Assembly: GCF_001885765.1 (NCBI RefSeq) | Contig: NZ_JXKD01000001.1 | Location: 124,001-188,000 of the forward strand | Length of the DNA: 64,000 bases | Origin: Enterococcus aquimarinus | Lineage (GTDB): Bacteria > Bacillota > Bacilli > Lactobacillales > Enterococcaceae | Direction of reading: 5' to 3' | Part shown: positions 1 through 7,630 of the stretch, in pieces | Numbering within the stretch: position 1 is the first letter of the stretch | How the letters are laid out: each line of letters begins with the position of its first letter | Translations under genes and position numbers: made by a program | The notes under the pieces: generated by a model | What the model was told of the DNA's origin: nothing | Seen by the model: the letters and a program-made list of their open reading frames with translations, nothing else | Database searches by the model: none

Positions 1-151
1 CACCGATAATGATTTGTGAGATGCCGAATTCGTGAGAAATATCAACGGCACGGTCAATGAGGATATCGGTTGACTTTGATAAAATCACTAGGAAAATGAT
101 AAACAAGAGAAATAAAACAACTGAATGTTGATTTGAAATAAAAGCTTCCAT
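1..151 (-). CDS. Na+/Ca2+ exchanger family protein, N-terminal fragment
   Basis: The first 50 codons of a minus-strand gene run off the left edge. ATG at 151-149 follows a strong TAAGGAGG ribosome site. The peptide starts MEAFISNQHS, has a hydrophobic helix (about residues 11-24), then KSTDILIDRAVDISHEFGIS followed by QIIIG. This matches the first helix and the start of the alpha-1 repeat of CaxA/YrbG-type calcium/sodium antiporters, which usually read like 'GAD.LVDGA..LA...GIS.LVIG'. It would be a multi-pass membrane cation antiporter. Only the N-terminus is visible, so the assignment rests on one motif and the ion is not known. Confidence 0.6.
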   Translation of the reverse strand, partial: MEAFISNQHSVVLFLLFIIFLVILSKSTDILIDRAVDISHEFGISQIIIG

Positions 152-580
152 AAATAACCTCCTTATTTTTTATTTTCAATCTAATTATACAGGAAACATT
201 CTTGAAAAGTCGTGATTTTAGATTAGATAAGTGTTTCGTCGCAAAAAATATTGTGAATTTTAATGAGGATGACTTAAAAGTGAATGAACCAACACGTCCA
301 GATGATGGTTGGCAGTAGAATGAAAATAAAATAATTTTAGTGATTTTATGTAGATGATGACACGATTCGTTATTCTTTTTAACAAACTTAATTTGAAGGA
401 GAACGCTTATTCAAAAATAATGCGATATTTTTCCTTGACTCAGTTAGAAAGGGGCTTAATCTATGAATAGTCTTTTGATGTTTGCCGAAAAATAGTTACA
501 GCATTCTTCCTGTCTAAATTCTAAAAAATCATTTATTTTATCTATCGATGTCACCATTTTTAATAAGTGTTAATCGAAAT
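152..580. other. Intergenic gap between exchanger fragment and TetR gene
   Basis: About 430 bases of AT-rich sequence without a recognisable gene. It holds the promoter side of the minus-strand exchanger gene and the approach to the TetR promoter. Two short coding-like scraps are visible: a frame ending at 320 with ...NEPTRPDDGWQ-stop, and ATG 420-470 (MRYFSLTQLERGLIYE-stop), whose sequence faintly recalls the start of IS30-type transposases. Neither has a proper ribosome site. I see no RNA gene. Confidence 0.4.
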
Positions 581-582
581 AA

Positions 583-599
583 AGTGACAAAATGTCACT
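583..599. promoter_or_regulatory. TetR-type operator in front of the tetR gene
   Basis: Perfect inverted repeat AGTGACA-AAA-TGTCACT. It lies just upstream of a TATAAT -10 hexamer at 610-615, covering the place of the -35 element. The same 17-base core occurs at 1385-1401 in front of hrtB. The TGACA/TGTCA half-sites resemble, from memory, the L. lactis HrtR operator. Autoregulation of the TetR gene is the natural reading. Confidence 0.75.
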
Positions 600-648
600 C
601 GTGTGCTACTATAATCAAGTGCTTCATTGGTTGATAGGAGGAGATTGG

Positions 649-1251
649 ATGCCGAAAGAAACATTTCTTAATTTACCTAAGAGTAAACAAGCGGTAATTG
701 ATGATATTTTGCTTCAAACATTTTATGCACAGTCAATTAGCCAAGTGAAAGTTTCGCAAATTGTTGATCAAATGGGAATGTCTCGGGGTGCTTTTTATAA
801 GTATTTTGATGATTTAGAAGATGCTTATCGTTACATTATCAAGAAGCATTCGTTGATTATTCATCAAGACATTTTGGCGTATATCCAAGAATTTCAATCA
901 GATTTTTTTAAAGGGATTGAACGTTATCTTCTCTGGTGTAGTGCGCTCGATACGTCGGATACTTATTGGAAAGCATTGAAATTATTGACATCTTCTGAGT
1001 ACGGTCGGACAATGAAACGAATTGAAATGGACGAAACGAATTCGATGATGACACAATGGTTGACCATCTTACGATACAATCAGTTTCAGATTATATCGAC
1101 AAATGAAGCGAGTAGTTTTTTGTATTTTATGATGGAATTAGTCATGGGTTCGTTAAGTGATTTTATCGTGAATGATTGGACGAGTGAAGCATTACTCGAA
1201 GATTACCATTATAAAGTGAAGTGGTTAGTCCACGGAGTTGTTGCTCGTTAA
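649..1251 (+). CDS. TetR family regulator, probable heme-responsive repressor of hrtBA (FhtR/HrtR-like)
   Basis: A 200-aa TetR regulator. ATG 649 follows TAGGAGGAGA at a normal distance; an in-frame ATG at 592 lies inside the operator and upstream of the -10, so it cannot be the start. The N-terminal helix-turn-helix reads VKVSQIVDQMGMSRGAFYKY followed by FDD (about residues 32-54), and the ligand domain follows. Its own promoter and that of the downstream hrtBA pair carry the same palindrome, so it very likely represses itself and the exporter. In E. faecalis (FhtR) and L. lactis (HrtR), TetR proteins beside hrtBA sense heme. The heme link here is inferred from the transporter and gene order; no ligand residues can be judged. 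Confidence 0.75.
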   Translation: MPKETFLNLPKSKQAVIDDILLQTFYAQSISQVKVSQIVDQMGMSRGAFYKYFDDLEDAYRYIIKKHSLIIHQDILAYIQEFQSDFFKGIERYLLWCSALDTSDTYWKALKLLTSSEYGRTMKRIEMDETNSMMTQWLTILRYNQFQIISTNEASSFLYFMMELVMGSLSDFIVNDWTSEALLEDYHYKVKWLVHGVVAR

Positions 1252-1318
1252 CAGAGTCTCCTGCAGAAAGTAACGGCCTCCTATCATGCGTCATCAAACA
1301 TTTTTTAGACATTTAATA

Positions 1319-1373
1319 AGAAGCGAAAGAGGGAGTCTCAGGGCTCACCGCGATATCTATTCGTTTCTTTTTT
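1319..1373 (+). terminator. Probable Rho-independent terminator after tetR
   Basis: AGAAGCGA (1319-1326) pairs with TCGTTTCT (1361-1368, one G-U pair) and is followed by a T-run. The loop is long (34 bases), so the call is moderate. It would separate tetR from hrtB. Confidence 0.45.
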
Positions 1374-1380
1374 AATTGTA

Positions 1381-1405
1381 ACAAAGTGACAAAATGTCAC
1401 TTTGT
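1381..1405. promoter_or_regulatory. Extended TetR-type operator in front of hrtB
   Basis: A perfect inverted repeat with 11-bp arms, ACAAAGTGACA and TGTCACTTTGT, around AAA. The central 17 bases equal the operator at 583-599, but the arms here are four bases longer. It ends 23 bases before the hrtB start, so bound repressor should block the promoter or early elongation. Confidence 0.8.
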
Positions 1406-1428
1406 AATAATAGTAGGAGGAGATTGAT

Positions 1429-2496
1429 TTGTTTTTAGCAATCAAGGAAATGAAATATGCCAAATTACGTTACGCGTTAATTATTGGTATTATGTTTTTA
1501 ATTAGTTTTGTCGTGTTTTTACTATCCGGTTTAGCCAATGGGTTAGCCACTGAATTCAGTGAGGTAATTGATCGTTGGGATGCCGGACGGATTGTTCTTT
1601 CAGAGGAGAGTAACGGTGTTTTAGCGGCATCGCAATTGACCATTGATGATCTTTCTGAAGTGAAAACTTCTGAAAAAGCACCTTTGGCTTTGTACAGTGG
1701 TTCGGTTGAAATTGGAGGGGAGAAAGAGAATCTTTCCTTTTTCGGCACCCAACCGGAGGCATTTTTCTTACCAGAACTAACAGAAGGAAAATCATTTAAC
1801 GAAAAAAATGAAGTGATTATTTCGCAAGCACTCGCAGATGCGGGTCTGGCGATTGGCGATACGATTACCATTGGTAGCCAAGGGGTCGAAGTCATCGTGA
1901 CAGGAATATTCCCCAAAACGTCTTATGTTGTCACACCTGTGATGTATGGCTCGATTAAAGCAGTAGTGGAAACGAAGTTCGGATCTGATTTTTTAGCTGC
2001 TCAAACGAATTATCCAATGAACGCTATTTTAACGGAAGAAACGGATCCTATTATTGAGAATAAGGCTTTTCAATCGTTAAGTACGGAAGAGTTTATTGCG
2101 CAATTACCAGGCTATGCCGAACAAAACTTGACGTTAAACGCGATGATTTATTTCTTATTTGTGATTGCTGCGGCAGTCATTGGGATTTTTATGTATGTCA
2201 TTACGCTTCAAAAGACAGCTCTTTTTGGCGTAATGAAAGTTCAAGGGATTAGCACATGGTTTATCGCGAAGTCAATTATTGCCCAATCATTTTTTGTGGG
2301 AATCATTGGCGCGACATTGGCAGGACTTGTCAGTTATGGATTAAGTTTTGTCTTGCCAAGCGGGATGCCATTTGCCGTTGATTTAGGTCTTTGGACAATC
2401 TATGGGGCCGTACTCGTTCTAGTCGCGATTATCGGTGGTCTATTTTCGACCTTGACAGTAACAAAAGTTGACCCCATTCAAGCAATAGGAGGATAG
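1429..2496 (+). CDS. hrtB: ABC transporter permease, HrtB-like heme exporter subunit
   Basis: A 355-aa FtsX/MacB-type permease. The start is TTG 1429, six bases after AGGAGGAG; no better ATG exists. One TM helix near the N-terminus (about residues 14-35) is followed by an extracellular domain (about 40-230) and three TM helices (about 237-258, 285-310, 320-343), ending in the conserved KVDPIQAIGG. Length and layout match S. aureus HrtB as I recall it (MKLAIKEI.. and ..KVDPIEAIGG). The role is export of toxic heme from the membrane together with HrtA. The ATPase gene starts 5 bases later. Another small-molecule efflux role cannot be excluded. Confidence 0.75.
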   Translation: MFLAIKEMKYAKLRYALIIGIMFLISFVVFLLSGLANGLATEFSEVIDRWDAGRIVLSEESNGVLAASQLTIDDLSEVKTSEKAPLALYSGSVEIGGEKENLSFFGTQPEAFFLPELTEGKSFNEKNEVIISQALADAGLAIGDTITIGSQGVEVIVTGIFPKTSYVVTPVMYGSIKAVVETKFGSDFLAAQTNYPMNAILTEETDPIIENKAFQSLSTEEFIAQLPGYAEQNLTLNAMIYFLFVIAAAVIGIFMYVITLQKTALFGVMKVQGISTWFIAKSIIAQSFFVGIIGATLAGLVSYGLSFVLPSGMPFAVDLGLWTIYGAVLVLVAIIGGLFSTLTVTKVDPIQAIGG

Positions 2497-2501
2497 AAAG
2501 C

Positions 2502-3182
2502 ATGACGTATAGTTTAAATATGACAAATATCACCAAAACCTTTGGGACAGGAAGCAAGCAAGTCACAGCGCTAAATCAATTGAACTTTACTGCTTCGCCA
2601 GGGGAATTTATTAGTATTATTGGTCCTTCTGGTTCAGGAAAAAGTACCTTTTTAACGCTAGCTGGCGGATTACAATCACCAAGTAGTGGGACAATCCACA
2701 TTAATGGAATTGATTTTACCAATGTATCCGAAAAAGAAAGAGCTAAACTACGCTTTCAAGAAATTGGTTTTATTTTACAAAGTTCAAATTTAATTCCGTT
2801 TTTAACGATTGAAGACCAATTTTATTTAGTCGGTCAAGTTAAAAAAGAAGCCGTATCGAAAAAAGATATCGATACTTTGTTAACTTCTTTAGGGATTGAT
2901 CATTTAAAGAAAAGTTTTCCAAGTGATTTATCGGGCGGTGAGCGTCAACGGGTGGCTATCGGGCGTGCGCTTTTCAACCAACCAAGCCTCATGTTAGCAG
3001 ATGAACCAACAGCAAGTCTTGATACGGAACATGCGTATAATGTGGTGGAGTTACTTGCGAAAGAAGCTCACGAGAAAGAAAAGGCAACAGTCATGGTCAC
3101 GCATGATCCTCGAATGTTAAAATGGAGTGATCGCGTTTATAAAATGGAAGATTGCGTATTAATTGAACAAAAAAATGTTTAG
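2502..3182 (+). CDS. hrtA: ABC transporter ATPase, HrtA-like heme exporter subunit
   Basis: A 226-aa ABC ATPase of the LolD/MacB class. Walker A is GPSGSGKST (41-49), the signature is LSGGE (about 143-147), and Walker B with D-loop is LADEPTASLD (about 165-174), followed by the switch histidine in VTHD. The IGFILQSSNLIPFLTIEDQ stretch closely follows staphylococcal HrtA. The ATG follows AGGAGGATAG, which overlaps the 3' end of hrtB, so the two subunits are translationally coupled. It powers the HrtB permease at the inner face of the membrane. Confidence 0.78.
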   Translation: MTYSLNMTNITKTFGTGSKQVTALNQLNFTASPGEFISIIGPSGSGKSTFLTLAGGLQSPSSGTIHINGIDFTNVSEKERAKLRFQEIGFILQSSNLIPFLTIEDQFYLVGQVKKEAVSKKDIDTLLTSLGIDHLKKSFPSDLSGGERQRVAIGRALFNQPSLMLADEPTASLDTEHAYNVVELLAKEAHEKEKATVMVTHDPRMLKWSDRVYKMEDCVLIEQKNV

Positions 3183-3260
3183 TTCATTTCTCCAAAAAGT
3201 ATTTTCGTCGAAGTAAAAAGACGATGAATTAGCTATTAGCTATTTTGATCGTAGAATAGA

Positions 3261-3304
3261 AAAAGAAACCCTTAGGAATTTTATTTTTCCTGAGGGTTTC
3301 TTTT
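3261..3304. terminator. Bidirectional terminator between hrtA and the PepSY lipoprotein gene
   Basis: GAAACCCTTAGGAA (3265-3278) pairs with TTCCTGAGGGTTTC (3287-3300) with one mismatch. A-run on the left and T-run on the right make it work for both converging genes. Confidence 0.85.
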
Positions 3305-3305
3305 G

Positions 3306-3926
3306 TTAGTCGTCTCGTTCAGTCGTTAATACTTCTTTTGTCCGTGCATCAATGGAAACTTCAAACTCTTTACGGCCATCTTCTATGGTGACTTTCCAGT
3401 AAGTGACTGATAATTCTCTTTCTAAATCCAAATCAGTTACTTCACCTGAACCGACAGCATCTAAAGCAATTTGTGAAGCTTCCTCAATCGAAATGACACC
3501 CTCTAAATCTAAGGCTTCACTTTCGCGGTAAGCGGCGTTTTGCTCATCTTTGTCGAGTGTTTGTTGTTCTTCACGACTCGTCTCCCCAGTTGCCGGGTCG
3601 ATACGTAACTCGAATTCGGTTGTGTCGTTAATCCCTTCGATGTCATAATACCATTTTCCAAAAGACGTATCGAATGAAATACTTGTAATCGAAGTCTCTG
3701 GAAATTTTTCTTGAAAAACAGCAACAGCGTCTTGCCAAGACATCGTCGTCATCGCATTTTCTGTCGAATCGAGACTGGTGTTTCCTTCGCTCGTTGTTGT
3801 GCTCGTTATCGTGGTAGAGCTTTGATTGGTTGTATTATCTGTCGTTGTCGTACAGCCGACTAAAACAGCTGCTGATAGACTCATTAATCCGAGCGTGATC
3901 CATGTTTTTTTCTTCATTATTTTCAC
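3306..3926 (-). CDS. PepSY-domain lipoprotein
   Basis: A 206-aa secreted lipoprotein. A lysine-rich start and hydrophobic core lead to the lipobox LVGC, and the mature protein begins CTTTTDNTT. A Ser/Thr-rich linker (about residues 25-60) precedes two PepSY repeats: about 62-120 (WQDAVAVFQEKFPETSITSI, then ..WYYDIEG..FELRID) and about 140-203 (ISIEEASQIALD, then ..WKVTIEDG..FEVSID). PepSY domains often inhibit or chaperone secreted proteases, but the target is unknown. The start may be GTG 3926 or ATG 3917; AAGGAA upstream fits neither perfectly. It stands alone, with a terminator shared with hrtA. Confidence 0.75.
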   Translation of the reverse strand: MKIMKKKTWITLGLMSLSAAVLVGCTTTTDNTTNQSSTTITSTTTSEGNTSLDSTENAMTTMSWQDAVAVFQEKFPETSITSISFDTSFGKWYYDIEGINDTTEFELRIDPATGETSREEQQTLDKDEQNAAYRESEALDLEGVISIEEASQIALDAVGSGEVTDLDLERELSVTYWKVTIEDGRKEFEVSIDARTKEVLTTERDD

Positions 3927-3976
3927 AATTCCTTTTTTACTTATTTTGGGTACGTTAAGTATAACAGGAATACGCT

Positions 3977-4010
3977 AACCAAAAATCCGCCCTAAGATGG
4001 ATTTTTGGTT
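3977..4010. repeat. 12-bp inverted repeat upstream of the lipoprotein gene
   Basis: AACCAAAAATCC (3977-3988) and GGATTTTTGGTT (3999-4010), with a 10-base loop and an A-run after it. No plus-strand gene enters from the left, so it is not an obvious terminator. It may overlap the promoter of the lipoprotein gene, whose possible -10 (TATACT) lies at 3963-3958. Confidence 0.55.
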
Positions 4011-4058
4011 AAAAAAACTGACGTTAAACACTCACGAATGCATGAGGGCCTAACGTCA
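4011..4058 (-). terminator. Terminator of the DUF1827 gene
   Basis: On the minus strand, TGACGTTA and TAACGTCA (4058-4051 and 4026-4019) enclose an inner CTCATG/CGTGAG stem, and a run of seven T follows at 4017-4011. Confidence 0.75.
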
Positions 4059-4080
4059 ATTTCTTACCAACAACGTCAAA

Positions 4081-4407
4081 TTAGCCGTATGCTCGGTTTT
4101 TTCTTTCTTTTGGATGTTTAGGAATGGAAATTTCAACTAAACTCGGACTTTCAATTATCGAAATGTTTTCTTCGATATATTCACTTTCAGACAGTTTATC
4201 TAAAAAATACGCCTTTACTTCATTAATTTCTTCTGGTTTAATCGCACGTTTTTTACTCACCATCACAATTTCATTGTGTAAAGGGGCTGCTGTATAAATA
4301 ATCGTGATACTTCCTGAGGTATACACTTTTACTAATTCGGCATCCGTATTTTCTAATTGCTGAAGAACCAGACGTGAATAACTATTGGTTACATTGATAA
4401 GTCGCAT
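4081..4407 (-). CDS. DUF1827 family protein
   Basis: A 108-aa cytosolic protein. ATG 4407-4405 follows GAGGTGA at five bases; an in-frame GTG at 4416 overlaps that ribosome site and is unlikely. It begins MRLINVTNSYSRLVLQQLEN and ends in a basic tail (KHPKERKNRAYG). Length and the opening motif fit DUF1827, a Lactobacillales family without known function. It follows clpE in the same direction, but clpE has its own terminator in between. A TATACT hexamer about 35 bases upstream may be its -10. Confidence 0.7.
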   Translation of the reverse strand: MRLINVTNSYSRLVLQQLENTDAELVKVYTSGSITIIYTAAPLHNEIVMVSKKRAIKPEEINEVKAYFLDKLSESEYIEENISIIESPSLVEISIPKHPKERKNRAYG

Positions 4408-4517
4408 TTGAATCACCTCATTTTCCTTTGTTTAGTTAAGTATAATTATTTTTGCCCAATAAAGAAAGGAAAAAACACTGAAAAGTCAAAAAACTTTTGA
4501 AATGGTGGGAATGAAAC

Positions 4518-4560
4518 AAAAAACAACCATTATTCCTTCCTATTGAAAGAATAATGGTTG
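4518..4560 (-). terminator. Terminator of clpE
   Basis: CAACCATTATTC (4560-4549) pairs with GAATAATGGTTG (4535-4524) on the minus strand, followed by TTTTTTG. Confidence 0.88.
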
Positions 4561-4574
4561 CGATGGCGCGTGAA

Positions 4575-6806
4575 TTAAGGTGTGACTTCAATTGAGTTTT
4601 CTTCGACAGTCACTGGTAAAATGACAATTTCTGCTTCATCATTTAAAGTGGCTTTTAGTTCATGCGTTTCAGGATGATCTAAGAAATATTCGGCAATGCC
4701 GTCTTCAATTTGTTCTTGAATCGTTCGACGAAGTGGCCGAGCACCCATTGCAGGATCATATCCTAATTCTACGAGTTTTTCTAATACTTCATGTGAGACG
4801 TCAATTGAAAGTTTCTGATGGTTGATTTGATCATTGACATCGCGAATCATTAACGAAACAATTGAAAGGAGCTCTTCTTTTTTAAGTGCTTTGAATTCAA
4901 TAATCCCATCAAAGCGATTTAAAAATTCTGGCGCAAAATAATGGTGTAATTGATTCATGATCGAACGAGTGATTCCTTCGCGTGTCGCAGCAAAACCGAC
5001 GCTCGCTTCGACATTGCGGGTACCTGCGTTACTTGTCATGATAATTAACGAATCCTTGAAGCTGACTGTGCGACCTTTCGCATCGGTTAGTCGTCCGTCT
5101 TCTAGAATTTGCAGGAACATGTGTAATACATCTGGATGCGCTTTTTCGACTTCATCTAATAAAATCAAGCTATAAGGATTGCGACGGACTTGTTCTGTTA
5201 ACTGACCTGCTTCTTCATAACCCACATAACCTGGGGGCGAACCGATTAATTTTGATGTACTATGTTTTTCCATGTACTCAGACATATCAAAGCGAATCAT
5301 GGCATCTGGTGAACCGAACATTTCATTGGCTAATTGCTTCGCTAACTCTGTTTTACCGACACCTGTAGGTCCCACAAAGAGGAAAGAACCAATTGGTCGA
5401 TTTTGATTGCCAAGGCCCACACGATTACGACGAATAGCTTTAGCAACTTTATCAATGGCTTCGTCTTGGCCAATGACTTGTTTTTTTAGATCGGCAGCAA
5501 GATTTTTTAATTGCGTTTGCTCTTTTTCTTTTAGTTCACCCACTGGGATTCCAGTCCGAGCTTCAACGATTTCTTCCATCGTTTTTTCCGTGATGACCGG
5601 TGTTTCTTCATCGGTCATTTGGTGTTCTTTCATTTTTTCGAGCTTCACAATTTGATCACGGTAATAGGCTGCTTTTTCAAAATCTTCTTCCTGAGAAGCT
5701 TTTATTTTTTGCTCTTGTGCATCCGCTAAGCGTTTTTCGATGACATGTGGATCGACTGTTTGAATCGTTAAATTTTTCTTAGAGCCGGATTCATCCAGTA
5801 AATCAATGGCTTTGTCGGGTAAAAAACGATCTTGAATGTAGCGATGGGAGAGCGTAGCAGCAGCTTCAATGGCTTCATCCGTATATTTTACGTGATGGTA
5901 ATCTTCATAACGTGATTGCAGTCCTTTTAAGATGGCAATCGTTTCTTCTACTGTTGGCTCGTCAACTCTTACAGGCTGCATCCGACGCTCAAGTGCAGGA
6001 TCTTTTTCGATAATGCGATACTCATTTAACGTCGTTGCCCCGACCATTTGAAGTTCGCCTCTTGCTAGTGCTGGTTTTAGAATATTACCGGCATCTAAGT
6101 TACCATCTCCCGCATTTCCAGCACCCACAATTTCATGAACCTCGTCAATAAATAAGATAATATTATCTTGTGCTTTGACTTCCTCGATTAATTTTTGCAT
6201 CCGTTCCTCAAATTGTCCGCGAATTCCTGTTCCTTGAACAAGGGAAGCGACGTCTAAACGAATGACTTCTTTATTTCTTAATTTTTGTGGAACAGCACCA
6301 TCCACAATTTGTTGGGCAAATCCTTCGACTACTGCTGTTTTACCAACGCCTGGTTCGCCAATCAGCACCGGATTATTTTTTGTTCGACGATTCAATATTT
6401 CGATTAAGCGAATGACTTCATCATCGCGACCGATCACAGGATCAATCTTACCGTCTCGTGCTTGTTGGGTGATGTTGGTACCAAACTCGGCTAACAATCC
6501 TCCTTGTTGCGGATGATTTGGACGATTGCCTCCATTAAAGAAGTTATTTCCACCACCAGACTGGGTAGGCGATGATTGTGGTTCTTGGTTATTCGCTTGT
6601 TGCATTTGTTGTGAAAGTTGTTTGAATAGTTCATCTAAGTTATTAAAACCAAAAGGATCTTTTGGTCCGTTATTGACTGTGTTGGACATTTGATTTTTCA
6701 TTTTTTGGTAACAATTTTGACAATAGTCAATTTGTTTTCTATGTCCACCAACGTTAGCGTACAAATGAATGGTAGCTTCGTTTTGATCACAATTTTGACA
6801 GCGCAT
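4575..6806 (-). CDS. clpE: ATP-dependent Clp protease ATP-binding subunit ClpE
   Basis: A 743-aa Hsp100 unfoldase. ATG 6806-6804 gives the family start [16 protein letters not shown] with the zinc finger C3, C6, C29, C32. A Gln/Gly/Asn-rich linker (about 50-105) follows. The first AAA+ domain has Walker A GEPGVGKT (150-157) and Walker [14 protein letters not shown]-like coiled segment (about 380-415, [14 protein letters not shown]) leads to the second AAA+ domain with GPTGVGKT and the [10 protein letters not shown] pore loop. It unfolds heat-damaged proteins for ClpP. A longer in-frame start at 6869 overlaps the CtsR box and is rejected. Upstream lie a clear promoter and a CtsR operator, so it should be heat-induced. 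Confidence 0.95.
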   Translation of the reverse strand: MRCQNCDQNEATIHLYANVGGHRKQIDYCQNCYQKMKNQMSNTVNNGPKDPFGFNNLDELFKQLSQQMQQANNQEPQSSPTQSGGGNNFFNGGNRPNHPQQGGLLAEFGTNITQQARDGKIDPVIGRDDEVIRLIEILNRRTKNNPVLIGEPGVGKTAVVEGFAQQIVDGAVPQKLRNKEVIRLDVASLVQGTGIRGQFEERMQKLIEEVKAQDNIILFIDEVHEIVGAGNAGDGNLDAGNILKPALARGELQMVGATTLNEYRIIEKDPALERRMQPVRVDEPTVEETIAILKGLQSRYEDYHHVKYTDEAIEAAATLSHRYIQDRFLPDKAIDLLDESGSKKNLTIQTVDPHVIEKRLADAQEQKIKASQEEDFEKAAYYRDQIVKLEKMKEHQMTDEETPVITEKTMEEIVEARTGIPVGELKEKEQTQLKNLAADLKKQVIGQDEAIDKVAKAIRRNRVGLGNQNRPIGSFLFVGPTGVGKTELAKQLANEMFGSPDAMIRFDMSEYMEKHSTSKLIGSPPGYVGYEEAGQLTEQVRRNPYSLILLDEVEKAHPDVLHMFLQILEDGRLTDAKGRTVSFKDSLIIMTSNAGTRNVEASVGFAATREGITRSIMNQLHHYFAPEFLNRFDGIIEFKALKKEELLSIVSLMIRDVNDQINHQKLSIDVSHEVLEKLVELGYDPAMGARPLRRTIQEQIEDGIAEYFLDHPETHELKATLNDEAEIVILPVTVEENSIEVTP

Positions 6807-6870
6807 GATTGTCCACGACCTTTCTGTTATCGTTGAATTTTTAAGCAAGGAACAAAAGACAAATGGCAAC

Positions 6871-6887
6871 TCTGACCTTTGTTGACC
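6871..6887 (-). promoter_or_regulatory. CtsR operator of clpE
   Basis: Minus-strand direct heptads GGTCAAC-AAA-GGTCAGA fit the CtsR consensus (GGTCAAA-n3-GGTCAAA type). The box lies just downstream of the clpE -10. The clpB box at 62386-62403 shares the exact GGTCAAC half. Confidence 0.85.
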
Positions 6888-6898
6888 TTCGTGTTTTT

Positions 6899-6926
6899 AT
6901 TATACAATGTTTCGAAATATCTGCAA
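6899..6926 (-). promoter_or_regulatory. clpE promoter
   Basis: On the minus strand, -35 TTGCAG (6926-6921), a 16-base spacer, and -10 TATAAT (6904-6899). Transcription would start at the edge of the CtsR box. Confidence 0.75.
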
Positions 6927-7010
6927 GTATTTTGTTTATTCACACATTTTTGTAAGTGTCATGTTAAAATAGATAGGCGCAAAAGTAGAAATAAGAGAGG
7001 GAATGGGTGT

Positions 7011-7205
7011 ATGATGGAAATCAATCATTATATAGAAGCAATCAACTTACTAAAAACAGGAGAACTTGAGGAAATTATTGTCAAACGGGAAGATTTTATG
7101 ACCTTTCGTGAAGCCTGGATGCAAACAGAAAATCGGGTAGAAATCGTGGGTGAAGCTGGATTGAATGGCCAAATTATCTATCGCTTTGTCAAGTTGACCA
7201 AATAA
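7011..7205 (+). CDS. Small conserved-looking protein upstream of ptsH, function unknown
   Basis: A 64-aa acidic soluble protein (MMEINHYIEAINLLKTGELE...). Two adjacent ATG codons (7011, 7014) follow AGAGAGGGA at about 10 bases. A TGTTAAAAT extended -10 (about 6962-6970) suggests its own promoter. It has no TM segment or signal peptide, and I do not recognise the family. It sits between divergent clpE and the ptsHI operon; a -35/-10 pair for ptsH lies in the following gap, so it is probably not required for PTS expression. Confidence 0.7.
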   Translation: MMEINHYIEAINLLKTGELEEIIVKREDFMTFREAWMQTENRVEIVGEAGLNGQIIYRFVKLTK

Positions 7206-7239
7206 AGTCGTTATTTCTTAGTAATTGTTACAAAAGTAG

Positions 7240-7268
7240 TTGTCTAACTTCTAAAAAAATGGTAACCT
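7240..7268 (+). promoter_or_regulatory. Candidate ptsHI promoter
   Basis: -35 TTGTCT (7240-7245), a 17-base spacer, and -10 TAACCT (7263-7268), about 95 bases before ptsH. The -10 is a weak match, but the spacing is ideal. Confidence 0.45.
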
Positions 7269-7286
7269 TAACAACTGAAAGGGTAT

Positions 7287-7318
7287 TTTTAGTCGTCGAT
7301 TATACCGAAGGACTAAAA
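7287..7318. repeat. Inverted repeat in the ptsH leader
   Basis: TTTTAGTC (7287-7294) and GACTAAAA (7311-7318) around a 16-base loop, downstream of the putative ptsH promoter. It would form a hairpin in the 5' UTR about 30 bases before the ribosome site. No T-run follows, so it looks like an mRNA-stability or regulatory hairpin. Confidence 0.5.
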
Positions 7319-7363
7319 GCAACTCTCAAAAAACAATTCAAAACATGAAGGAGATTGATACAT

Positions 7364-7630
7364 ATGGAAAAGAAAGATTTCAATGTAATCGCAGAGACTG
7401 GAATTCACGCACGTCCTGCAACATTATTAGTACAAACAGCGAGCAAATTTAACTCTGATATTAACTTAGAGTACAAAGGTAAATCAGTAAACCTTAAATC
7501 AATCATGGGCGTAATGTCTTTAGGCGTTGGTCAAGGATCTGACGTAACAATCACTGCTGAAGGAACTGACGAAGCAGAAGCAATCGCTGCTATTGCAGAA
7601 ACAATGCAAAAGGAAGGATTGTCTAACTAA
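7364..7630 (+). CDS. ptsH: Phosphocarrier protein HPr
   Basis: An 88-aa HPr. ATG 7364 follows AAGGAG; an in-frame TTG at 7355 lies too close to that site. His15 in ETGIHARPA takes phosphate from EI and passes it to sugar EIIA domains. Ser46 in LKSIMGVM is the HPr kinase site that lets HPr-Ser-P act as CcpA co-repressor. The sequence from [18 protein letters not shown] onward is nearly that of E. faecalis HPr from memory, the best genus clue in the window. The stop overlaps the ptsI start by one base. Confidence 0.98.
   Translation: MEKKDFNVIAETGIHARPATLLVQTASKFNSDINLEYKGKSVNLKSIMGVMSLGVGQGSDVTITAEGTDEAEAIAAIAETMQKEGLSN

Noticed and set aside
463-495. Ten-codon ORF MNSLLMFAEK after AAAGGGG
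   Set aside because: Ribosome site acceptable, but the peptide is too short and no regulated gene or attenuator hairpin lies directly downstream.
1470-1916. 148-aa minus-strand open frame
   Set aside because: Antisense to hrtB with no family resemblance; a shadow.
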